A stretch of 64,000 nucleotides of DNA from Bacteroidota bacterium (GCA_021156365.1 JAJNDK010000016.1:1-64000); one strand, 5' to 3'; counted from the stretch's first letter, positions 34,327 through 42,919 are shown. Translations and numbers: made by a program. The notes: generated from the sequence alone by a model not told the origin.

Positions 34327-35052
34327 ATGGGCATATTTATCCGTTTGAAAAGGCTCTGTTCCATACTGTTGTTTGCTCTTATTGCCTTTTCGGGGCAGGC
34401 CCAGCGCGAATTCCAGGTCTCCGGGATCATCCTGGACGAAGACAGCACCTCGGCCATTCCTTTTGCCTATGCCATCAATAAACAATCGGGCAATGGCGCG
34501 GTAAGTGATTTCAACGGTCAATTCACCATCAAAGGATTTTCGGGTGACACACTCAGCTTTTCTTTTTTAGGATATCATAAAAAGGAGATCGTGGTAAAAC
34601 ACATCAAAAGTGTGAACGACAGCACCAAGCAGTTCCTGAAAGTGATCCTGAGACGGGAAGTGTATTCGCTCGGCACCTTCAATGTAAATGCCTTTAAGAT
34701 CAAACCCTATGAACGCGAATACATGGAGCGCTTTATAAACAAGCCACGAATTACAGGTATAAATGTGGTGGAAAGCCCCATCACCGCCATCTACGACCAA
34801 TTCAGCCACAAAGGCCGGGCAAACCGGAAACTGGCTGCTTTATTCGAACAGATGTTAATAGATGAGCAGGTAGCACAAAAATTCAACCCGGAGATCCTGA
34901 GAAGACTTACAGGTGATGAGAACATCGATTTTGAGAAGTTCAAAAAATACTGCTACAATGTGAACGATTATTTCATTATCAATCACGAGGGATATGATCT
35001 CTACGCGCCAATTATGGATTGTTACAAGCGGTGGAAAAATGAGGGGAGATAG
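34327..35052 (+). CDS. Secreted CarboxypepD_reg-like protein
   Basis: The 241-residue protein from the ATG at 34327 starts with a signal peptide (LKRLCSILLFALIAFSGQAQ). It then has a beta-sandwich of the carboxypeptidase-regulatory type: FQVSGIILDEDSTSAIPFAYAI, NGAVSDFNGQFTIKGFSGDTLSFSFLGY and KEIVVKH. This is the same N-terminal module found in TonB-dependent receptors, here without the barrel. The C-terminal half (about 115-241) is helical and charged (RGEYMERFIN-like, RRLTGDENIDFEKFKKYCYNVNDYF). It acts presumably in the periplasm or at the outer membrane. Function unknown; no other exported gene is adjacent. Confidence 0.72.
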   Translation: MGIFIRLKRLCSILLFALIAFSGQAQREFQVSGIILDEDSTSAIPFAYAINKQSGNGAVSDFNGQFTIKGFSGDTLSFSFLGYHKKEIVVKHIKSVNDSTKQFLKVILRREVYSLGTFNVNAFKIKPYEREYMERFINKPRITGINVVESPITAIYDQFSHKGRANRKLAALFEQMLIDEQVAQKFNPEILRRLTGDENIDFEKFKKYCYNVNDYFIINHEGYDLYAPIMDCYKRWKNEGR

Positions 35053-35057
35053 AAATC

Positions 35058-35156
35058 GGTGGCTTCGACTCCGCTCAGCCACCATTACTTTTATAGAGAT
35101 TTTTTTTAGAAATAATTTAGTGAAACACGATGGCTGAGCGTAGCCGAAGCCACCAT
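35058..35156. repeat. Inverted repeat, GCTTCGACTCCGCTCAGCC family
   Basis: GGTGGCTTCGACTCCGCTCA (35058-35077) and its near-inverse copy (TGGCTGAGCGTAGCCGAAGC, 35131-35150, extending to CACC) are about 50 bases apart. The element lies between two convergent genes and would form a very strong hairpin in either transcript. The central 45 bases contain a TTTTTTTT run (35100-35107), compatible with transcription stopping. Confidence 0.75.
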
Positions 35157-35163
35157 TGCAGTG

Positions 35164-36402
35164 TTACTTCACGAATTTGAATTCCGTTCTGCGGTTCAGC
35201 TCGTGTTCTTTCTCTGAGCAGCTCACATCATTCTTGCAGCGGTTCAGTGTTTTGCTTTCTCCCATGCCGGTAGCACTTACTTTGGCTTTGTCTACGCCTT
35301 TTGAAACAAGGTATTCCTGCACGGCTTTTGCACGTTTAAGAGAAAGCTCTTTGTTGGAAGCATCCTCGCCTTTTGCATCCGTATGTGATGTTACATTCAG
35401 TTTCAATGCCGGGTTGGCTTTCATCGTTTCTGCAATTTTATTCAGCAGTGTGGCTGTTTTTTCAGACACTTTGAAATCGCCGGTTGCGTAATATACATTT
35501 TCCACGATCAGCATTTCCTTGTCCTTGGATTTACTGAATACATCCAGCTTCATCCCCGGATCTTCTTCCCCGATCTCTGCCAGCTTTGCCACATCCTTAT
35601 CGAGTACTTTGTAATTAAAGCCACTCGCCGAGCGATTGAATTTGGAAACGATGAGCCCGTTTTGTTTCGCCAGATACAGTGCATCCTGGTCGGAGATCTC
35701 GCTTGTTTTGCCTACTGCCAGCTCCGTTCCCTGCACTACAACCTGCCGGAATTCGAAGTCGCCGTAATCGTCTGTTTCTGCTACTTTGATGGTGTCGGTA
35801 CCAGAGATCAGGAATACCTTTTGATGAACAAGCGGTTTCATATCTTTCGGATTTCCATACAACAATTTAGCAAGCAGGTCGGTTGGTTTTGGAACATCTT
35901 TTTGCAGCTCGTTCAGTTTGGTTTGCAAAGCTGATTCGGTAGGATCGATCATAATGATAGTACCTGTAGGGCTCACGAGAAAATCAGCAGGCAGTTTCAT
36001 AAGCTGATACTGCTTTGCGATCTGCGAATAGAGGCCGTTCTTGTCCCAAACATTTTCCACATCGCTCAGGCCATCTTTCACCACGGCCATTTCCCATGAT
36101 TCTTTCAGCTGCTCGAGGCAAACGGAGATAACTGTGAGACCAGCTCCTTTTCCAAGCTGTTTATCCTTGTAGGTGAGCGCCAGCTTGTTGTATAAACTGT
36201 GTCTTTCGCGGCTTTTGACCGTAGAAGGTGACCAGAAATGGATCAGTACATAACGGCCCTTGTTGGCCTGCATAAAATTAACCGGGCTCTCTTTCAGGTT
36301 CTTTAATGTGAAATCAGGAGCCTTGTCACCTACCATCAATGCTTTTGCATGCAGGCATACCACAAGTAAAAGAATGCTTACAAAAAGACGGGGAGCCTGC
36401 AT
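35164..36402 (-). CDS. Thioredoxin-fold (cysteine-less) protein fused to OmpA domain
   Basis: This 412-residue exported protein has a signal peptide (LFVSILLLVVCLHAKA). An AhpC/TSA-thioredoxin fold follows (about 20-165: VGDKAPDFTLKNL, YVLIHFWSPSTVKSRERHS, LPADFLVSPTGTIIM), in which the position of CXXC reads SPST, so it cannot be a conventional disulfide exchanger. A linker leads to a C-terminal OmpA peptidoglycan-binding domain (about 300-412: NVYYATGDFKVSEKTATLLNKIA, TSHTDAKGEDASN, LNRRTEFKF). It probably tethers the dead fold to the cell wall. An intact TlpA-type thioredoxin lies 9 bases upstream. This pairing is unusual; the ligand is unknown. Confidence 0.85.
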   Translation of the reverse strand: MQAPRLFVSILLLVVCLHAKALMVGDKAPDFTLKNLKESPVNFMQANKGRYVLIHFWSPSTVKSRERHSLYNKLALTYKDKQLGKGAGLTVISVCLEQLKESWEMAVVKDGLSDVENVWDKNGLYSQIAKQYQLMKLPADFLVSPTGTIIMIDPTESALQTKLNELQKDVPKPTDLLAKLLYGNPKDMKPLVHQKVFLISGTDTIKVAETDDYGDFEFRQVVVQGTELAVGKTSEISDQDALYLAKQNGLIVSKFNRSASGFNYKVLDKDVAKLAEIGEEDPGMKLDVFSKSKDKEMLIVENVYYATGDFKVSEKTATLLNKIAETMKANPALKLNVTSHTDAKGEDASNKELSLKRAKAVQEYLVSKGVDKAKVSATGMGESKTLNRCKNDVSCSEKEHELNRRTEFKFVK

Positions 36403-36411
36403 AGGAAAGTT

Positions 36412-37026
36412 TTATTTAGAAGGTTTGCTTGTTTCTTTTTTCACCAGCTTTTCCAGCTCTGCATCCAGGGCGGGGCCGCGCAATCCTCTTGCAACGATAA
36501 CACCACGCGGATCGATGAGCCAGTTGGTAGGAATGGAATTTACGCCGTACTTCATGGCAGGCTCAGCAGACCAGCCTTTCAGGTCGCTGATATGATAGGG
36601 CCAGTTGAGCTGGTCTTTTTCGATCGCTTTGATCCAGGCCATTTTATTCTGATCAAGGGAAACATTGAAAATGCGGAAACCTTTTCCAAAGGAATATTTA
36701 GCATTGCTGTACTTATTGTACGCAGCCACCACATTCGGGTTCTCCATACGGCATGGACCACACCAGCTCGCCCAGAAATCGATCAGCACATAATACCCAC
36801 GCAGGGAAGAAAGTTTGATAACGGAATCTTTGGTGTCCTTGTATTCCAGCTCGGGAGCCCGCTGCCCTACTTTCAGTCCTATCGGAAGGCTGTCCGGTGC
36901 ATCGTAATTCTGAACGGCTGCTTTGTTGTTGCTGGTAGTTGATTTTTCCGAACCTTTGCAACCGCTGAACGAGCAAAATGCGATCAGAGAAGCTACGGCA
37001 AGTGAGCTGATAAAAATGTTTTTCAT
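36412..37026 (-). CDS. TlpA-family thioredoxin-like lipoprotein
   Basis: This 204-residue lipoprotein has a lipobox near residue 23 (IAFCSFSGC). The thioredoxin domain is intact: KVGQRAPELEYKDTKDS, then FWASWCGPCRMENPNV with the CXXC pair, and the cis-proline stretch GVNSIPTNWLIDPRG. This family reduces disulfides in the periplasm, for example in cytochrome maturation or in protecting surface proteins. It lies upstream of the cysteine-less thioredoxin-OmpA gene by 9 bases and 4 bases downstream of murA, so a murA-tlpA-fusion operon is likely. A redox pair of an active and an inactive partner is a working idea only. Confidence 0.9.
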   Translation of the reverse strand: MKNIFISSLAVASLIAFCSFSGCKGSEKSTTSNNKAAVQNYDAPDSLPIGLKVGQRAPELEYKDTKDSVIKLSSLRGYYVLIDFWASWCGPCRMENPNVVAAYNKYSNAKYSFGKGFRIFNVSLDQNKMAWIKAIEKDQLNWPYHISDLKGWSAEPAMKYGVNSIPTNWLIDPRGVIVARGLRGPALDAELEKLVKKETSKPSK

Positions 37027-37030
37027 GGTT

Positions 37031-38332
37031 TTATTTTCTTACAATTTCTGCACCGATCGCATTCAGGCGGGTATCGATGTGCTGATATCCCCTGTCGATC
37101 TGGTTAATATTAAAGATGGTACTTTTTCCTTTGGCCGACATGGCAGCGATCAGCAGGGAAACCCCGGCCCTGATATCAGGCGATGCCATCTGGATAGCGC
37201 GCAATTGATTTTTCCTGTCAAGTCCCATTACGACCGCACGATGCGGATCGGAAAGAATGATCTTTGCTCCCATATCGATCAGCTTATCCACAAAGAACAA
37301 ACGGCTTTCAAACATTTTCTGATGGATCAGCACATTACCGCGGGCCTGGATGGCTGTTACCAGCACAATACTGATCAGATCGGGCGTAAAGCCCGGCCAT
37401 GGCGCATCGGACACCGTAAGGATAGAACCATCGATATAGGTATCGATCTCGTAATGATCCTGTGCAGGAATGTACAGATCGTCTCCCTTCAATTCCATTT
37501 TTATTCCCAAGCGCTGAAAGATACCCGGGATCACACCGAGGTTATTGAAAGAAACATTTTTGATGGTGATCTCAGACTGCGTCATAGCTGCAAGGCCAAT
37601 GAATGAGCCGATCTCGATCATATCCGGCAGAAGGCGGTGTGTGGTTCCGCCCAGCTTCTCCACTCCTTCAATGGTCAGTAAATTAGAGCCGATCCCGCTG
37701 ATCTTTGCACCCATGCGGTTCAGCATACTGCACAATTGTTGCAGGTAAGGCTCGCAGGCTGCATTGTAAATGGTAGTAGTACCTTCTGCCAGTACGGCTG
37801 CCATCACAATGTTAGCAGTTCCGGTAACGGATGCTTCATCGAGCAGCATATATGCACCTTTCAGGCGTTTGGCCTCCACTTTGAAAAATTCGTTCTCGTC
37901 GTCGTAATTGAATTGGGCACCCAGGCTTTCGAAACCAAGGAAATGCGTGTCTACCCTTCTGCGACCGATCTTATCTCCACCCGGTTTTGGCATGTAGCCT
38001 TTTCCGTAGCGGGCCAACAACGGACCTACGATCATGATAGAACCACGCAGGTTACCTCCCTTTTTCTTGAACTCCGGAGATACCAGGTAATCAACATTTA
38101 CATCGTCGGCCTGGAAGGTGTATTCCTCGTGGCCCGATTTCTCCACTTTTACTCCCAGATCCTTTAACAGATCTATCAGCTTAATGATATCAACTATTTC
38201 GGGAATGTTCCCGATTGTAACTTTTTCGTTGGTGAGCAATACTGCGCATATGATCTGTAGCGCTTCGTTCTTTGCTCCCTGTGGTATGATGTCTCCTTTT
38301 AATCGTTTGCCTCCGGTTACTTCAAATATCAT
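37031..38332 (-). CDS. murA: UDP-N-acetylglucosamine 1-carboxyvinyltransferase
   Basis: MurA catalyses the first committed step of peptidoglycan synthesis, transferring enolpyruvate from PEP to UDP-GlcNAc. The 433-residue protein has the EPSP-synthase fold and K21-N22 in GAKNEAL. The loop that in most MurA enzymes is PGGCxIG reads PGGDKIG, with D120 in place of the catalytic Cys. Asp at that site is known in mycobacterial and chlamydial MurA, where it gives insensitivity to fosfomycin while keeping activity. Downstream are TlpA-type thioredoxin genes; upstream is the DUF4290 gene, 10 bases away, a common neighbour in Bacteroidota. Confidence 0.95.
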   Translation of the reverse strand: MIFEVTGGKRLKGDIIPQGAKNEALQIICAVLLTNEKVTIGNIPEIVDIIKLIDLLKDLGVKVEKSGHEEYTFQADDVNVDYLVSPEFKKKGGNLRGSIMIVGPLLARYGKGYMPKPGGDKIGRRRVDTHFLGFESLGAQFNYDDENEFFKVEAKRLKGAYMLLDEASVTGTANIVMAAVLAEGTTTIYNAACEPYLQQLCSMLNRMGAKISGIGSNLLTIEGVEKLGGTTHRLLPDMIEIGSFIGLAAMTQSEITIKNVSFNNLGVIPGIFQRLGIKMELKGDDLYIPAQDHYEIDTYIDGSILTVSDAPWPGFTPDLISIVLVTAIQARGNVLIHQKMFESRLFFVDKLIDMGAKIILSDPHRAVVMGLDRKNQLRAIQMASPDIRAGVSLLIAAMSAKGKSTIFNINQIDRGYQHIDTRLNAIGAEIVRK

Positions 38333-38342
38333 AAACTGTTAA

Positions 38343-39038
38343 TTAGCGGTTGTTGTTATTGTTATTGCGGTTGTTATTATGATGCTTACCACGATTGTTG
38401 TTATTGTGGTGCTTGTTGCGGTTGTTGTTGTTATTGTGCTTGTTGCGGTTATTATTGCTGTTGGTGTTACTGGTAAACTGCCTTTTCACCAGCTCGTTGG
38501 CAGAGCTCAGTTGTATGTTCTCTTCCATTTTCAGCTCACCGCCGGATAGCTCATCCATTTGTTTGAAAATGATATCGTCCGACATGAGGTCTTTGGAATT
38601 CCAGGTGATGTAGAATTTCTTCAGGTTGTTGGCGATCACTTTTTTCAACTCTTCTTTTTCCGGACCTTCTTCATAATTCTTGGCTTTGGAAATAATGTCT
38701 TCTATGATCTTGCCGTAATGTTTGTATTTGATCTTACCGGTAGGGTAATCAACCGGTCCAGGTTTGGTATTGAGGGTTTCGGCAGAAGGCATCGGGTATG
38801 GCGAATCCACATCCAGCTTAAATTCGGAGATGATGAAAAGGTGATCCCAAAGCTTGTGGGTGAAATCCGCTACGTCGCGTAAATGCGGGTTTAATTGCCC
38901 CATTACCTGGATGATGGCACGTGCACAACGGTTGCGCTCGTCCCTGTCTTCGAGGGTAATGCAAAAATTGATCATATTCTGGATATTCCTGCCATATTCC
39001 GGAATGATCATCTGAGGCAATTGAGTGTTGTAATCCAT
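38343..39038 (-). CDS. DUF4290 protein with Asn/His-rich tail
   Basis: This 231-residue cytoplasmic protein belongs to the DUF4290 family (start MDYNTQLPQMIIPEYGRN, then LEDRDERNRCARAIIQVMG, LNPHLRDVADFTHKLWDHLF). The family is characteristic of Bacteroidota and usually next to murA, as here (10 bases upstream). The function is unknown; co-transcription suggests a link to envelope synthesis or cell division. The last 45 residues are a low-complexity tail of Asn, His, Arg and Lys, encoded by repeated AAC/AAT/CAT triplets, which probably varies in length between strains. Confidence 0.9.
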   Translation of the reverse strand: MDYNTQLPQMIIPEYGRNIQNMINFCITLEDRDERNRCARAIIQVMGQLNPHLRDVADFTHKLWDHLFIISEFKLDVDSPYPMPSAETLNTKPGPVDYPTGKIKYKHYGKIIEDIISKAKNYEEGPEKEELKKVIANNLKKFYITWNSKDLMSDDIIFKQMDELSGGELKMEENIQLSSANELVKRQFTSNTNSNNNRNKHNNNNNRNKHHNNNNRGKHHNNNRNNNNNNR

Positions 39039-39160
39039 AAAATTCGGGTGAAATTAGAAACTGTAAATAAGCCACTAAGTTAGTAAAAATAATTTACTTA
39101 CCGTTGCTAAGTTTTCCAAGAAAATAGCCATATTTGATCAAACTTTTAACAACAAAAATC

Positions 39161-39604
39161 ATGTTCAACCTCAAACAATCCTTAGACGCGATTTCCGCAA
39201 AGTGGAAATACAAACTCGAAGAACTTTCTACACCGGGTATTTACCGCATGGATGTGGCTATCAAAATCGGCGATGACAAATGGCGCTACCAGTTTGTGTA
39301 TATCTGGGAATCAAAAGAACGTTATTACGGACAGCCGGCTATCTATTTGAACAGCCGTTGCGGTGAGATAAGTGCAAAGCTCAATTTGTACAACATCCTG
39401 AAAGAATCGGCATATGGAAATTTAAGCTCACTGACCATCACCACGGATAAGCGTGCAGATGGTTCCGATTGCGAAACGATCATTTGCCAGGCAGCACTTC
39501 CGGTAGAGTTCATCACAGAGGATATGTTGAGCAAAACGATCTTCGAAGTAGCTAATAATGCGGACATCGTAGAAGAGAAATATTTCGGCGGCGACGGTAA
39601 TTGA
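39161..39604 (+). CDS. Conserved hypothetical protein
   Basis: This 147-residue protein starts at the ATG 39161; a longer TTG frame begins at 39134, over the probable promoter region. It is soluble and mixed alpha/beta: MFNLKQSLDAISAKWKYKLEELSTPGIYRM, WRYQFVYIWESKERYYGQPAIYLNSRCGEIS. The C-terminal half reads TITTDKRADGSDCETIICQAALPVEFI and ends EKYFGGDGN. I see no known motif. It is preceded by the DUF4290-murA operon on the opposite strand and followed by a strong terminator. Confidence 0.65.
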   Translation: MFNLKQSLDAISAKWKYKLEELSTPGIYRMDVAIKIGDDKWRYQFVYIWESKERYYGQPAIYLNSRCGEISAKLNLYNILKESAYGNLSSLTITTDKRADGSDCETIICQAALPVEFITEDMLSKTIFEVANNADIVEEKYFGGDGN

Positions 39605-39631
39605 TCGCCTGCAGGAACTGAATAAAAAAAT

Positions 39632-39665
39632 AAAAAGCGGTACGTTTCAGACGTACCGCTTTTTT
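39632..39665 (+). terminator. Strong intrinsic terminator
   Basis: AGCGGTACGT (39636-39645) pairs with ACGTACCGCT (39651-39660) around a five-base loop, followed by a T run. A-rich sequence before the stem means it may also serve the converging minus-strand gene. Confidence 0.9.
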
Positions 39666-39723
39666 AGTTTATTGCCTTTGTTTGGTTGTTACCAACAGCG
39701 GTCGAAAGGACTCAATCGATAAA

Positions 39724-40098
39724 TTATTTCGCTTTCATTTTATTCCCTTTGGCTTCATGTGTCACTTCCGCCAGTTTCAGTGCTTCCATCAAAGGCGGAA
39801 TATACATTCCCACACGGCCACGTAACCCTTTTTTCAGTCCGTACCAACCAACGACCGGGTTCTTTTCCGAACGTCCCCAGGCCTCTACCGTTCCTTCTTT
39901 TGCAGGTTTCTGCTCATCCGCACTGCCAAGCTCCATCCAGTCGCCGTGCTTTTTCAACATCGCGTGCAGGTCGTTGAGGATGCGCAGATCATAGTGCAGA
40001 ACGGTTTTACCAACCGTGCACACCAAAATTTCTTTTCCGTACTTTTCATCCACATGCATGGTATATTCCGATGACAGAGGTGGTGTTTTCAATACCAT
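39724..40098 (-). CDS. Conserved hypothetical, small cytoplasmic protein
   Basis: This 124-residue protein starts MVLKTPPLSSEYTMHVDEK and contains TVGKTVLHYDLRILNDLHAM, WMELGSADEQKPAKEGTVEAW and GWYGLKKGLRGRVGMYIPPLM. I have seen closely similar sequences annotated as a small uncharacterised family spread across several phyla, but I am not sure of the DUF number. It has no signal or membrane segment. Gene order gives no hint. A strong terminator lies downstream. Confidence 0.75.
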   Translation of the reverse strand: MVLKTPPLSSEYTMHVDEKYGKEILVCTVGKTVLHYDLRILNDLHAMLKKHGDWMELGSADEQKPAKEGTVEAWGRSEKNPVVGWYGLKKGLRGRVGMYIPPLMEALKLAEVTHEAKGNKMKAK

Positions 40099-40155
40099 TT
40101 GTTTTTCATTTTTTTAAAATTAATGGGCCGTTTTTAAATTAGTTTTATAAAGCCG

Positions 40156-42276
40156 CTACAGGCGGATACCGATCACACAAACGTCATCGACCTGCTCCAG
40201 ACTTCCTTTCCAGTCGGTAAATGCTTTCTCAATTATACCGGCCTGCTCCTGCATGGCCAAATGGCTGTTCTTCAGCAGGAGCTCAGCGAAAGGCTTGTAC
40301 TTGAATTTTTTTCCAACCGGTCCGCCAAACTGATCCGCAAATCCATCCGTGAATAAATAAAAAACACTGCCTTCTTTGTATTCGATGTGTTGCGTGGTAT
40401 ATGGCTTCGTGCTGTCGGCTTTTCCTATCGGTTGTTTGTCTGCTTTTATTTCTGTTAAGCTACCTGAGGTGCCCAACGGCCCCGGAACATACCACAATGG
40501 ATTGTTGGCCCCGCTCCAGTATACTTTTTTGCTTTTAGCATTCACACAAAGCAAAGAAATATCCATCCCGTCTTTCACTTCGCTCGTACTTTTTTCGAAG
40601 GTTTGCAGCACCAGCTCACGTGTTTTGTCGAGGATCTTTCCTGTATCGGTAAGCCCGAACTCTTTTACTGTTCTGTTCAGCGCATTGGAACAGACCACCG
40701 AAACCATAGCTCCCGGAACACCATGCCCCGTGCTGTCAGCAGCAGCTATAAAAAACAGATCCCCTATCGATTCGGCCCAGTAAAAATCGCCGGCAACAAT
40801 GTCTTTTGGTTTGTACAGTACAAAATTCTGCGGTAAATGGCTATCGATAAATTCACGTGGAGGAAGAATAGCATCCTGCAGACGTTTTGCATACGTAATA
40901 CTGTCTATCATTTCACGCTGCTGTTCTTCTACTAAGTGCTTTTGTTCTTCAATCAATGCCTTTTGTTTTTGTGTTACTTTAAATCGTTTGTAGAGGAAAA
41001 AGGAGAAAATAACAATGATGACAAGGCCTCCGATCACAAAATACAGGATCATCCGTTGTTGCTGCTTTTCTTCGGCAGTCAATGCATCCTTCTTTTCCTG
41101 TTCGGCAGCGGCGGCCATTTTTTTCTTCTCATACTCGTAATTGACTTCGGAGCGGAATAGCTCTTTTTTATTTTCTTCGTTCCTGATCGAATCGCGGATA
41201 GCTATATATTCCTTATAATGTCCGAATGCCTGGGCCGGTTCTCCCTTAGCTTCATACAGATCGCTCAGGGCATGTTCGATACTCTGCAATTGGAATTTTG
41301 CATCCTGCTGCCTGGCCATCTTCATGGCTTCCAGCAGGTATTTCTCTGATTCTTTGTACTTCTTTGTTTTCAGATACAGTTGCCCGATGTTGGCAAGACA
41401 AAATTGTACCTGTCTGTTATCTCCCAAACCTTCTGCCACATTCAGGGCTTTTCTGAAATTAACGAGCGCTGAGTCATATTGCTCCCGCTCAAGATCCATG
41501 AGACCGATAGTGCCGTAACAACCGGCCATTACGAGCTGTAAGCCATTGCTCTCTGCTATGTTCAACGCCCGTTTATAATGCTCACGCGCTTTAGACGTCT
41601 CTTTCTTCATCCTGTAAACCCCGCCCATATTACTCAGCTGGTTGGCCATCATCAGCTTATCGTCCATTTCAATGGCTGTTGTGAGGGATTTGTTATAATA
41701 TTCAAGCGCTTTATCGGCCTGCTCCTGGGCCCGATAAATATTTCCAATATTGCCTAAGCTGATGGCTCTAGTTTTCTTATCTCCAAGCTCTTCTGCCATA
41801 TGAATTGCAGTGAAAAAATAATCGAGCGCTTTGGTATAATCAGACTGGTCAACATAGATATTTCCTATATTCAGAGAAGTTTTGGCCGTATATATTTTGC
41901 CATACCGGGAAAGCGATTTATCCGGTGAATTTTTCAGCTCTTTCCATATAGCGAGCGCCGCAGTATACCATTCGAGCGAAATAGCATAATTGCCTTTCAT
42001 GTAGTTGAACACACCAAGCAAATGCCGCACATAACCTTCGCCTTTTTTCCAGTGGATCTTTTTGGAAACGGTAAGTGCCTGGGTCCCGATGATAATAGCC
42101 GAATCCAGGTCACTTTTGTAAAGCTCCAGTGAGAGGGAATTTAACATATTTACCCGTACCGTATCTTCTTTTTGTTTTATTAATAAAGCTCTCAGCGAAT
42201 CTGCTTTGGGGTTTTGTGCAATACTGTTCTGAAAAGCTGAAAAGATCAGTACGGAGATAATTATGCGGAGCTTCAT
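40156..42276 (-). CDS. TPR sensor with SpoIIE-type serine phosphatase output
   Basis: This 706-residue membrane protein has a signal peptide, a periplasmic array of about seven TPR units (roughly 60-390, repeated pattern like ALEYYNKSLTTAIEMDD and AREHYKRALNIAESNG), one membrane helix (about 407-428, MILYFVIGGLVIIVIFSFF), a coiled coil with repeated glutamines and lysines, and a C-terminal PP2C/SpoIIE domain (about 515-706). Metal-binding acidic residues are present in DIVAGDFYW, AAADSTGHGVPGAM, LFTDGFADQFG and DDVCVIGI. Such phosphatases dephosphorylate anti-sigma factor antagonists or act on other serine-phosphorylated targets. Candidate STAS-like proteins occur elsewhere in the window but not next to it. 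Confidence 0.92.
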   Translation of the reverse strand: MKLRIIISVLIFSAFQNSIAQNPKADSLRALLIKQKEDTVRVNMLNSLSLELYKSDLDSAIIIGTQALTVSKKIHWKKGEGYVRHLLGVFNYMKGNYAISLEWYTAALAIWKELKNSPDKSLSRYGKIYTAKTSLNIGNIYVDQSDYTKALDYFFTAIHMAEELGDKKTRAISLGNIGNIYRAQEQADKALEYYNKSLTTAIEMDDKLMMANQLSNMGGVYRMKKETSKAREHYKRALNIAESNGLQLVMAGCYGTIGLMDLEREQYDSALVNFRKALNVAEGLGDNRQVQFCLANIGQLYLKTKKYKESEKYLLEAMKMARQQDAKFQLQSIEHALSDLYEAKGEPAQAFGHYKEYIAIRDSIRNEENKKELFRSEVNYEYEKKKMAAAAEQEKKDALTAEEKQQQRMILYFVIGGLVIIVIFSFFLYKRFKVTQKQKALIEEQKHLVEEQQREMIDSITYAKRLQDAILPPREFIDSHLPQNFVLYKPKDIVAGDFYWAESIGDLFFIAAADSTGHGVPGAMVSVVCSNALNRTVKEFGLTDTGKILDKTRELVLQTFEKSTSEVKDGMDISLLCVNAKSKKVYWSGANNPLWYVPGPLGTSGSLTEIKADKQPIGKADSTKPYTTQHIEYKEGSVFYLFTDGFADQFGGPVGKKFKYKPFAELLLKNSHLAMQEQAGIIEKAFTDWKGSLEQVDDVCVIGIRL

Positions 42277-42322
42277 AAACGAGGTTAAGGTTTATGTAAA
42301 TCTACAAATTAGTTCTATCCGT

Positions 42323-42856
42323 TCAAATTTTGTTGGAAGAGATCCGGTAAATATATACATCCCGTCCGGACCAGTTGGTCTGTTTTTCGCGGTGCAGGCC
42401 GTTCTTTTCTGCTACACGCTGCGACTTGATGTTGCGTACATCGATGATCGAGATGATGGAATCGCTTAATTTATTGGCAAAGGCGTAATTCATAAACAAT
42501 TTTGCCGCTTCGGGGGCGAAACCTTGTCCCCAGTTCTTTTTAAAAATGTGGTAGCCCACTTCGAGTTCTTTCACTCCGTCTACTTCCTGGATCAAAAGGC
42601 CGCACTGACCAATGAGGGCATCCGTGCCGGGCTCTATCAGCGCTTTCAGTCCGTACTGCTCATTTTCGTAGCGCCAGATCTGCCGCTGTATCCAGTATTC
42701 TGCTCTTCCTTGCGAGGTTTTTATCCCAAGATCCGGGAACAGCTCTACTGCTTCTTTATCTTCGAAAAAGGCAGTCCAGGCAGGAACATCTGCTATCGTG
42801 AGCGGACGCGTATGAAAGCGAGGTGTTTGGAGACAGTCTTCGTAATAGTTTGCCAA
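42323..42856 (-). CDS. GNAT-family N-acetyltransferase (RimJ/RimL type)
   Basis: This 177-residue cytoplasmic enzyme uses acetyl-CoA to acylate an amino group. The pattern FHTRPLTIADVPAW at the start, LIGQCGLLIQEVDGVKELEVGYHIFKKNWGQGFAPEAAKLF, and then DVRNIKSQRVAEKNGL is diagnostic for the RimJ/RimL-type branch, with QGFA(P) in the acetyl-CoA binding loop. The substrate is unknown. The gene is alone between a TPR phosphatase and two small hypotheticals. Confidence 0.9.
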   Translation of the reverse strand: MANYYEDCLQTPRFHTRPLTIADVPAWTAFFEDKEAVELFPDLGIKTSQGRAEYWIQRQIWRYENEQYGLKALIEPGTDALIGQCGLLIQEVDGVKELEVGYHIFKKNWGQGFAPEAAKLFMNYAFANKLSDSIISIIDVRNIKSQRVAEKNGLHREKQTNWSGRDVYIYRISSNKI

Positions 42857-42919
42857 GCGTTAAGATTTACAACGCAATATACACCAAGTATAGCGAATAG
42901 CAAAACTACGAATTCAATT

